Source of the DNA: Fremontodendron californicum
Lineage: Eukaryota > Streptophyta > Magnoliopsida > Malvales > Malvaceae
Assembly: GCA_030761205.1 (NCBI GenBank)
Contig: JAULJL010000034.1
Location: 5,045,501 to 5,109,500, forward strand
DNA: 64,000 bases
Direction of reading: 5' to 3'
Shown here: positions 1 to 11,100 of the stretch, one piece after another
Layout of the letters: every line of letters begins with the position of its first letter
Position numbering within the stretch: the stretch's first letter is position 1
Translations under genes and position numbers: made by a program
The notes under the pieces: model-generated
Told to the model about the DNA's origin: nothing
Database searches by the model: none
The model's input: only the letters and a program-made list of their open reading frames with translations

Positions 1-778
1 AATTTTTTATAGGAATAGAAATTTTGAAGGTCATATTCATCCTTTAACAAGAGCTAACTATCTAGAAAAAAATCACATAGTACTTCAATCCATGTTTTCA
101 TTGTTTGATCCTTGGGGACAAGGATCTACTGAAGGAAGGGGGAATGTCATGGAATGGATAAGAGATGAGAGACAGAGGCAATATAACCAAAAACAGGAGC
201 TAGGTGATCCTAATAGCAAGGCTGAGAATCAAGGAGGATCTGAGAACGAGCTGGCATAGGTTGACACTAAGCTGTGGCAGCAGAGGCTAACCACTACCAA
301 GGAGAAGGAAGCTGAGCTAATAAAGCTATCAGCCACTTTCAAGACCCATCTTGCTTTCCATTTTAGTTTGGGTCAATCACTGGTATACCCTGCTGCAGTA
401 CTGGATAAGAGGATTGTCAGGAAAAACAACCAGGCTGTCACTCAATTATTGATTGTTTGGCCCAACTTGGGGCTTGAGAATGCTATTGGGAAGATTATAT
501 AACACTTAAATCCCAATTGTCTTTGTTTGATCCTTGGGGACAAGGATCCTTTGAAGGAGAGGGTATTGTCATGAAGTTAAAAGTGAAAAAACAGCAGCAA
601 AGAGGTAGAAGGAAAGAGCTAACAGAGACGCTGGAACTAGCAGTTGGTGAGTTGACAATTGAGCTGGATAGAGTGGCTTTGGAGCTTAAGGATCAACAAA
701 AAGAAGTAGCTACTCAAGAGAGAAGGTAGCACCTGAGGCATAACTACCAGTTGAGCTGGCGTAACTTACTAGCTAGCA
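1..778 (+). mobile_element. Degenerate Ty3/gypsy 3' pol end (chromodomain-like) remnant
   Basis: This is the decayed C-terminal part of a Ty3/gypsy polyprotein. Reading from about 350, the frame gives an integrase-tail HFSLGQSL, then PAAVLDKRIVRKNNQAVTQLLIVW, which matches the chromodomain-like tail of plant gypsy elements (family pattern: P-A-x-LD-R-x-VK followed by AVTQ-LxxW). A further frame (517-729) continues with FDPWGQGSFEGEG, the usual end of such polyproteins, followed by a charged tail. The same FDPWGQGS motif occurs a second time near 100-130, so two 3' ends are juxtaposed or the end was partly duplicated. Stops and frameshifts separate the pieces, so nothing here is functional. 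The element runs off the left edge of the window. Confidence 0.72.
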
Positions 779-1204
779 TAAATAATTTGTAATGGCAGCT
801 GTCAATTAGTCATGGATATTTTAGAAGTTAGTAATCTGTTATGGTACTTGTGAGCAGTATAGACTATGAAATTGTACTGAAGAATTCATGAATGAAAAAC
901 TTATCAATTTCTTCTCTAAACCTTATATTTCTCTTCTCTCTTTTCTGTAACTATTATTCTGTTACAGAAAGAAATGAAATCTGGTAAATAATTTTTTTTA
1001 TTTTTTTTCAAAATGCTATCTTTTTTTTTTTTTTTTCACTCTCTATTTTCTCTTGTTTTCGCCGCCTCTCTCTCTCTCTTCATTTTTCTCTTTTCAGAAA
1101 AAGCAATTAAATTAATTAAACCTTCAAGTCTCTCTATTCATTTATTTATTTATTAAATGCCTCAATTGTCTTCGATTCACTCTTATTAAAAGTAAACATG
1201 ATAA
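779..1204. other. Possible gypsy LTR tail and AT-rich spacer
   Basis: The stretch directly after the gypsy remnant contains a pyrimidine-rich segment ending in ctgttacag (about 905-968). It resembles the 3' part of a gypsy LTR, and position supports that reading, but no second LTR is available to define borders. From 990 to 1110 there are long T and CT runs. I see no gene. Confidence 0.35.
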
Positions 1205-1412
1205 TTTTGATTCACGATTACGCGACACAAAAAATAATTCAAATATAATATAAAATACAAATAACATAAAAAGTAAAACATGAATATCATATGAATATAT
1301 AAATGTATCAAAATTTATATAAAATCAATTATTAACATATCAAAATCTATATAAATATATAATATCTTAAACATGACACAAAAAAGATAATACAAATACA
1401 TAAATTATCAAA
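1205..1412. mobile_element. ACACGA-rich MITE-like repeat, copy 1 (divergent)
   Basis: This is the most diverged of about eight dispersed copies in the window. It keeps the shared order: a cacgattacgcgacac start, an AT-rich body with attattaacatatcaaaat, then aaatatcttaaaca, and an end near atcaaatctaatt. The better-preserved copies at 15019, 37462 and 52895 define the family. Confidence 0.55.
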
Positions 1413-2178
1413 TCTAATTAAAATGTCTAGTGACACTGGTTAAAGTGATATATATAAAAAAATGTATAATTAATGTTTTTTTTTTTAAATTCAGTAAAAA
1501 TGATTTATTAAATGCAAAAAAACCTTTCTTAAATTGATAATTAAATAATTCTTAACCGATACCTAAAAGCAGATTAAGTGGACTCTTAAAAGAAAAAAAA
1601 TGTCCAGTTGACAACTTTAAAAATTGTCTAAAACAATAATTAAAAAACATTTGACCACGTAATCAGATCATAAGTTGTCTAAAATTTTGCATAAAAATTA
1701 ACAGGGGACAACTTTAATTCAGAGGTATTGATGATGACGAAATCAAAAGCCAATATTCATTTGAGCCAAGCCAGGAATCCAGTACAAAGAACTTTTCTAT
1801 TGCATAAAAGAGATGCCGTAGTGAGAAAAGGTATTCTGATAATTATCAAACTATTGACAGAACTAAAAAACTGATAAGAGCTATTATCTATAGTACAATG
1901 TTACAAACAAATTGACATAATTTATCAAACCTATTAATTCCTACTAAGCACCACTTTCTCTGAGTTTAATTTCAATTGACTTACCTATAATTGAAGCTTA
2001 CTCGGGCATGTATGCAATGTCTCTATCACTACTTACAATGATGTAAAGGACATAATCTATTCACTCACATACAACAACATGCATCTATCAATATTCAATA
2101 CAACAAAATACATGCCAAATTCAAAAGCAAAAAACATTGAAATGCATGGTTTTGTACTCGATAAGAGCTAGCCTGCCC
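1413..2178. other. Spacer and probable 3' UTR of the lipase gene
   Basis: AT-rich DNA with no supported ORF. The part nearest 2178 should hold the 3' UTR and polyadenylation region of the minus-strand lipase gene that ends at 2179. I see no repeat family in the remainder. Confidence 0.4.
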
Positions 2179-5100
2179 TTACTTTTTCAACTTTAGAGCT
2201 TTCTTCGGACTAGACTGGCGCTTTGGAGCAGGCTCCACAAGCAGCAGCCGTGACATCACGTATGCCAAGAGATCTTCCCTGTTGGATTTTGTGAAGTCTA
2301 AGTGTCCATACTCATATTCCTTGTATGATACATCTACACCTGAATCCTTCATCAACTTATAGTGTTTTGTAATCATTGATGAACTGATTATCCGGTCCTT
2401 CCGACCAGCCACCAAATCAACCGGAATATCAATAAGCGAATAATATTCACCCAAGTCTGTTGGCTCCGGAGATCCGTACACCTCCATATTGGCTGATGCA
2501 CTCCCATAATCATACATTCTAAATTTTCTCGCTCCTTTTAGTTGTGAAAGGTGGTGAATCACACGAAATGAGAGCCCCGGCATGTCATTCATATTATAAT
2601 GAGGTAATCCCATGACTCCAACCCAGTTTGAGCTATCTCCACCAAAGCTATAACTCAGTAGGGTTTGAACCAGTCCCCCAAGGGCAGGGTAGTTATGGAA
2701 GTCCCTAGCCAACTTGTTGAACAGCATACGGAAGAATCTGGTTGGTATATATAAGGCAGGCAAAAAAAGTGCCAGGATAGGAGCCAAAAGGACACATACA
2801 TAATGCGACACTGTAAGAAGAAAATTAGTCTCCTCATGGAAGCCTGCAGGCGAAAGTAAAATTAATCTCGACAGCCTGTGAGGCTTCTCTTCGATCAGGC
2901 GTGTTACAACATACATCAGCATAGCAGCTCCACCCAGGCTATGAGCGATTGCACCAAGTTCGTATGGCTGCTTATCATTTGTTTCTTCATCAGGTTGGCT
3001 AATTTTCAATTCAGCAGTTTTAACTTCGTGAATCTTCTCTATCATAGCCGGAATATCTTCTGTACCATGCTCATTTATGGAGTATCGCCAATATCTGAGT
3101 CAAAATAGAGCGTTTTAGTTTTTTTTTTTTTTGAAGGAAAATGGGGGCGGGGGGAGGCGTAAACAATGAATATTTTGAAAACCAACAAGATGAAGTGCTT
3201 CTACTCTTTGGAATAGGACTTCCAAATTTTGGTGGTTGGCAAGCGTGACCAATAAAAGACAGATTAGTCACAGAAAAGAGGAGAAATCATGTTGAAATAT
3301 TTCTTTCTTCAATTTCCAGTTTCAATGTCTGAGAAACAATGAATCAAAGATATTGACAGAGAAATCATATATTCACTTACTTCCGTGAGGAGATATTTTT
3401 ATCCACATGCTCCCTAGAGACTAGACCACGAAAATTCGCAAGGAAGACGTCGTAGCCTGTAATTAAAGCAATAGCATCATTACAAAATGCAATTTTATTC
3501 TAATATGCTATGAACGATGTAAATACTCTCAAGTATAAGACAAGCCTTGATCAAATGCTGCAAAAGCTGGAGAACCAACAACGCCATTAGAAACCCAACT
3601 GCACAAACGAATCAACACATAAGAACACACCCAAGTGAAGTATTTTAGTAAAAGGGGAAAAGGAATAAATTACAATTAGTTGGGGTAATAAATAATATGG
3701 TTTCGACAATATAATAATAAGAAGAACAATGCTTAACACAACACAATGAGGAGAGGGATCTATATTCATAGGCATCACATGCATATATTCAAGTCTTTCA
3801 ATAGATGTGATATATTTCCAGACAAATGCTGACCCAAATCAATTCTATTTTAATTTAAGAATAGTTGAGACAGGCTACGTTACCCGGACACGGGAGTGAG
3901 TGTCGGATATGAGTATGTTACCGACATAGGTATGCTCAATTTTTTTCTAAATTTTTTCATATAATTGGAGGATCATACCCTCATATCCATGTCCGAATAT
4001 GTGTCAGACATAGGTGTAGGACACGGGTACTTTACGGAAAGGAAGAGTTTGGTAACATAGGGGGGACAGGTACATGGATCCTCTTCCTTGACTCATTCCA
4101 GTCTAAGGTGACAAAATCAGACACACAAGAACTCACTAAGTAATACTATTTATTAAATAGTATCCACAGTACAATGACAGAAATGAATCATTCAATGCAT
4201 AAAATAGTAGAGCTATTAAATATGGACATCTTTTTCTAAAATGAAATCATTAGACCAAAAAGTGGATGTGAGAAACAATAGCACTTAAAATAATCCCTAA
4301 GAAAATACTAGTACAATAATTCTCATTGCAAACTAAAGTTTGCATTATCTTTCCGAATTTCACATGTGAAGCGCAAAAGTCATAATTCATGGAGCATCTT
4401 CATTTTTAAACTTATAGCATGAGCAAAGGCTGTAAGCATGTAAGCTATTTTGCAATTCACTTTGCAATGAGAATCATAATCATTCTCTTTTCCATGCTTC
4501 AACTATCCTACCGATTCAAGCATGGGTTTCACTAGCATGGTTAAGTGGCATTGTCTTCAGAATTTAAAGAAAAAAAAAAAGATCTTCAGAATTAATATGT
4601 CCTATGCTAATATCATTCTTGATAGAGGAGAATGAAGCAATAGTTAGCATAGCAATTCCATTTACTAGGGGCTAAGGCTTGATAATGTTAAACAAAGAGT
4701 TGGCCCTTTAATTAAACTACCATAACAAATAAGCTCATTCAATTAGAAATATAATTATATTTCAGAAACCAGATTTTCAAAATACAGATAATGTTTTCAT
4801 CCAAAACACTAGTAACACTAAAACAGTCTAATTATGCTAACCAACATTAAGCATTGATGGTTCAGGGTTGTCAATTAACTACTCTTGGAAGTTTGCTCAC
4901 TGGAAAAATACCAATATCAATATAATACCAGCTACAAGCAAATGATAACTGAAAAATCAAACCCAAAAACAGAACTCCCTCACAAAAGGGTCAGCAAGTA
5001 GCTCAATTTAATACATAACGACAAAGTGAGCAACCAGCAAAGAGACCACAGCAGAGTGGCAGGCAGACTGCAGATTGTTACTTACCCCAAAGATGAATCG

Positions 5101-8100
5101 AAAATGCCATGCTGTAGATAGACAGCCTTCCGTGCATCACGTCTGCAGTATCAGACTAGAGGCATCAAGAACCATAGCATTCAAGCAAAAGTGATAACCT
5201 GAATAGAAAACAAACAATTATACCTTGGTATTCTTTCTAAAAGGAGAACATATCCATCAGCAGTGATAACATGAATAGCTTCATATGGGTACCTAAAACA
5301 GGAAGATGGGGTAAGAAACCAACAGTCCCGGGGTAAAAGAAGGGGAAAAAGGTAATAAAAATTTGAAAATAACACTGCAATTACCCAAGCTCTGTTATGA
5401 CATCCTGACATGTTCGCGCATCAGTGTTAAGAGCATGGTGAAGCATAAGATTCCTTTCTGTAGGAGCTGGACCATTATCTCCAAGAGTAGCTGTGGGAAC
5501 TGAAGCATTCAAGACATCATCATCAATATCCTTAACACCAGCACTGGGAGATGAGAACCATTTTTCAAAGATTCTCAAAGCTGCAGATGGGGAGAGCACA
5601 CAATGCGCAGCCTTGTGAAACATGTCAAATATAGCTTCTATGGAAATCTCAATTGCTAGATGAAGGTCCTGATTGACATAGCATCACAATGAGTAAGTAA
5701 AAGCTATGGAAAAATAATGGCAAAAAATGAGGCCATGCAAAACAGAAAATAAGGAGGCAATGAAAACAGAAAACTTCAAGAGACAGTAAGATGTAATTCC
5801 TTGTAGAAACCTCAATGACTCCACGCCTCCTGTCAATGGTGCGGTGGACAACATGGTCCTTGGAGGTGTGCGCTTTCCTAAAGGAGTGAAAATTCCTAGG
5901 ACGGGGGCTTCCTGGATCTGAAGAAGCACTTGATCCCCATATATTTAACAAACGGAAAAGAAGAAATGGTATCCCGAGCAGAATCCTAGCTGGTAACAAA
6001 ATCCATGAAAATATGTATGCCATCCAGCCTGTCCAATGCCAATCATGATTGATAGGAAAGCTTGTTCTGGAGGTTCTTGACCCATGAGATGATGGTGATG
6101 CAGGGTATATTCCGTCAAGATCATTTTCTACGGAAGAATAGTCTATACTTGAAGTATCAGAATCCACAGAAAGCTCATGGATGAACTGGTTGAATGAGGA
6201 AACACCACTATGGTCAATAAGAAAAGTCAAAATGTCAACCACTAATTGGTATTATAATTACTTAATATGGTAAAGAAGCTGTTATAGGGTGATAACTGCT
6301 TAGCATAAATTCAACAATTCATCTTCTGTGTTTCTTTTTTTTGGCCACAGGCGGGATTGAGAAAAGAGGAGCAATTTCAGATTTTAGAACATAGAACTTA
6401 GACTGTCAAGTAGCAATAAAATTGCTTTTGGCTTCTTTTGCACGAAGTAGTATCAAGGAAACTAAGTTTCTCAAAGACAAAAAAGCTTGAATGAAAACTG
6501 TTAAGTGGCTACTGAAGAAAGAAAGCAGGGCGAAAATCCCCCTCCTATCTGTAGTTCTCTTTGTTTTTCAGATGACAATTTCAAGCAAGAGAGAAGTAAG
6601 GAATCTAAGAAATTTCTGATGACATCACTTCCTATTTAAACCATTGTGCTTCTGCAGTTATGCAACAAATCTGTCTTCATGACCACCCAAATCAAAGGTG
6701 TCATAGGCAATTTTCATAAGCAATAACATTTAATAATATTCTTAAAAGGATGATTACAAATTTATAATCAAAAACGATCCTATTTGGCATTTAAGAAGCC
6801 AATTAGGAGAGGCTCTACGGAAGTACACTGGACCTATGATGAAAGAACACACTAGTGTCAGCAAGCATCACTAAACTTCTCCAGCAAAACATCAGCAGAA
6901 CTCTGTTTTATCTCTCCCAATCTTTTAGTGCTCCCAAATAATAATTGAGGGAAAGCAAAGACAAGGCCAAAATAAGAAGCAAACTATGAACTTAAATGAT
7001 AATGTTAATTATTTAAATCATTATGGTAAAAGGTTTTACTTAAGCACACAAGTCGCTAATACAAAACAAAAACATAGTCCATGATACTTGAGGCATATTT
7101 CTTCTCTCATCAAAATTAAAAAACATACTTTTCCATCCAGCGTGGAAATCGAGGTCCATGAAAAGCTGGCCTAAGCTCCCATCCTTGAACACCCTCAAGA
7201 ATATTTGCCTTTCCAAGAAAAATGGTCAATAAAAGTGCTGACACTCCATTTATGAACCGCGCAGTATTGTTCAAAGACTCGTACATAAAAGTCTTCACTA
7301 ACCTGCATTAAAAATAAAAAACAAATTGGTTAACCATTTTCTAACCTAATGAAAATACTTAGAATCTGTTTGGTGGGCATTTTGGCTTTTTGCATTTTTC
7401 AATAGAAAGTAAAAAGAAAAAAAATAAACCATTAACTAAAAACAAAGAACAAATAGCAAATAGCAAAAAACAAAAAACAAAAGCATCAATCAAACGGAGC
7501 TTTAGGAAACTAATTACAATTACTAGCTCTTACTAAAGGGGTGGAAATATATATGCATTATAATTATAATTGAATGAAGAGTTCACCACAAGCAAAGCGG
7601 ATGTTGGAGTATGCCATAGAACCAATTGGATTGGACAAGGATATACTATCAATAATGCATATTAATCACTAATATAATATGTAATTAAAGGTTTTCCTTC
7701 ATCATTAGTAAACAAAAATAAAAATTACTATGTACTAATTGGATGAAACCTATGGAACATAAAGGTCTTGCAAAGAATTATAAAGAGTTATAATTATTAG
7801 ATCCTTATGCATCAAAACCGTATTCCTAAAATTATTCTTGATCATCGTATGTCAAGGCAGGGCATAAACAATACTCAAAAACTGATACATGCTAAGCCTC
7901 TTTACTTGTGAAATAAGCAATTGATCTTATAAATTGAAATATAGAGATACTTGAGGATAGCATTTAGGTGCTTGTTATGAGAACAAGTTCACTAAACATG
8001 TCTCACAATGAAAACTCTATTTGGTATCTCACTCAAGTGTCTATGAAAAAGTTCTCATGTGTCAGTTGTGTAAGTAGTCCTCTGACTTATGATGCCAGGT

Positions 8101-11100
8101 TATTTTGTATGTAAATTGTCATATTTTGATTTAATCTGAATAGGTCATATTTAAGGATGTCTAGATAGAGTGCTTTTGGGTATGACATGAAACACACGAT
8201 GATAAATGAATAGTCAAGAGATGATTCATCTCTCCAAGTGATTATGAGGAGACATATCTCATTTGTTTTTGGCTTTGATTAAATTGAAAAGTCTTGGCCA
8301 AAGCATATTGAATTTAAGATGTTGAGAACATTCTAAAATTCACTAATGTTAACTACGAGTTACAACAACTAATATAAAAAGATTTCATAAGTAGACATTA
8401 CACCATGATTATGGACTTCTGAGATATTTGGTCAAAGGACTGAATTCCACTGATAAATTGATCACTAAAAGGTTAAGTTAAAATCATAACGACTTTCTAA
8501 CATTTTGGTGGTCATGATGCTTTACTAGATGTCACTCATGATCTTGAATATAAATTACTTGATATTTGTTAAAACTTAGATTGTAATTTATATTTAATTG
8601 TCAACATAATAGAAACCTAATGGGTCACACACATTAATCACATTGTTGGATTAAAATTGAGATTCAATTAAGTAGGATTTAATTGAACAAAAGCATATAA
8701 GAATAAGGGATTTAATTAAAGTGTTAAATTAAATTAATGAGGCAAAACTAGGATTTATAGAAAACCTAAGACGAGGGTTGCAGCAAGGCAAGAGTATTTA
8801 CACTCATGCTCTGCCGCACCTCTTTTAAGTAGCATTTGGTATCACTTGCAAGATCACCGTGGTGATCTAATTACCATGGTGATAAGATTACCAAGGGAAT
8901 TTGATCACTAGTGATCATATATTACCATGTTTGGTATAAAATTATATATTACTAGTGATCTTAAACCATCGTGTTTGGTATTACATAAAAAATAAAAAAA
9001 AAAAGTCACCGAGTACAAAATATCCAAAATAACCTTACATGAAAGCAATTTTTTTTTTTTGCTTATAGGGATAGTTTTTTTCACTTATCTTTTCTTGGTG
9101 TTTAGATTTTTGCTCTTCAAAAAATGTTTTCAAATAAAAATACACCAAAACTTAGATCATAATAAGGATTGAGTACAAAAGTTATGAGGCAACAAAGCTA
9201 CTGCTATCATCACCTTAAAACATAAAAACCACAAATTGTTTGTCAGTCTTTGGATAATTGTTGGATAATTAGTAATGAAATATATTATCAAATACTAGAA
9301 AAAGATTTGTTGGATAATTGAACAAATAAAAACTCATAATAATCATAACAACCAAAACAATCACTAATTTTAATGAGATTGATGGTTAATGGTATATGAA
9401 GTGATGAATGGATAATGGTATTTGTAGAGATTGAAGGGAATGATTGATTTCTTAATAGTGGAGGTCACCATATAGAGACTAAATTTGGAGGAGACAGTGT
9501 GTTTATTCCCGTTATTATGATGGAAAATTAGTAAAAAAATAATATTGAATATTACTTTCCTTTGCTGACGATTTACTTATCTTTGCAAAGGGCAGCTTGG
9601 ACTCAGTGACTGGCATACAACACACACTACAGCTCTTCCACTTTTTTTCTAGCCTGCAAATAAACTGTGAAAAAATAGAACTTTTTTCAACATGAATTAA
9701 TAGAACTGAGCTTGAATCTATCCAGGAGATCTCAGGCTTCAAACTTGGATCTCTTCCAGTCAAGTACCTTGGTGTATCCCTAGTGACCAAGAGATTGACT
9801 GTGAAGGACTGTGAGCCTCTGCTGGACAAGATCCTATCAAGAATCAACACTTGGGCAGCCAAATTATTGTCTTATGCAGGAAGGATGCAGCTGATTCAAT
9901 CGATTCTCTTCAATCTTCAAAACTTCTGCTGCAGGCAATTCATCTTGCCTAAACTCATCATCAAGAAGATCTCCCAGATATGTCAAAGTCAGGGATTTAA
10001 ATTACGGTCGCGGTCGCGTTTTCAATCGCGTTGCGTTTGTCACGGTTGCGGACATAACGGATGCTATCGCGGTCATTACGGTCATCGCAGTCGTGAATTT
10101 TTTTCAAATTTGCACAACTTATTATAAAACATAACAATTATAGTTATAAGTATAAAAACTCATTTTTAATGATTTTTAAAATAGTTTATAATATTTTATA
10201 ATTTTTTATTTACATGAGAAAAAAATAATTTATAATTTTTCATCATTATGATAAAATATGTAAAAAAGTATTCATTCTTATCTATGAATTTCTAAGAATA
10301 TTAATAATTAACAACAATACCAAAACATAAAAAATTACTCAAATTCAAATATAAAATAATAAAATCAATATATAATTATTTAATTTTAAATATTTTTTTA
10401 TTTAAATTGTACAAAATTCATTTCTATTAAAATTCTTTAAAAAATTCCAAATAAAATCATATAATAAAATTTTTTTATAAAAAATTTCCTAAAATTTTTC
10501 CCAAAAAAAAGTGCCCTAAAAATTTTCCTAAAAAAATTACTTGGGTCGAGTCCATTCACCCATCAGGCCATCACTCATCTCCCCCAAGTCTCACTCCCAA
10601 CTAACCAATCCCACACCCACCCACCCCCAACAGACACTCATTCTTCCCAAAATTCCCAAAACTCAAATTCCAATGACACCTAAAATCCCAAGACCCACTT
10701 CACAGTCTCCATTCACTCTTCCTCTATACCTCTTCGTGGTTGACTGGTTGCTTGCTTGCTACCTTCTGCAAGATGCAACTTCTCGTCTTCTCCAGTCTAC
10801 TTTACTCCGCGGCCTGCGCCTCTGCCATCGCCCCTCAACGCCTCGACCCTCATTGCCTCATACTCACAGTGACAGCCCAGCCCCAACCCGACAGCCTCCT
10901 CACTCTCATCTCATCTCTCTGCCTCTCTCAGACTCTCACTCTCTCTCACAGACACACACCAACGCTAGCCCATCCCCCAGTCTAGCTAAAAGCCAGCCTC
11001 CCTTCCCTCTGCCTCACCTTCAACCAAGCATGAGGCCTACCTTCAACCGCCCTCGCAGTCCGCCTGCACTGGTCTTTGCACTCTGGTGTGTTTAGTTTTG

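Noticed and set aside
10541..11095. 184-codon Pro/Ser-rich ORF inside the hAT element as a protein gene
   Set aside because: Low-complexity C-rich sequence with no domain and an overlapping alternative frame (10740-10985). It lies in a non-autonomous transposon.
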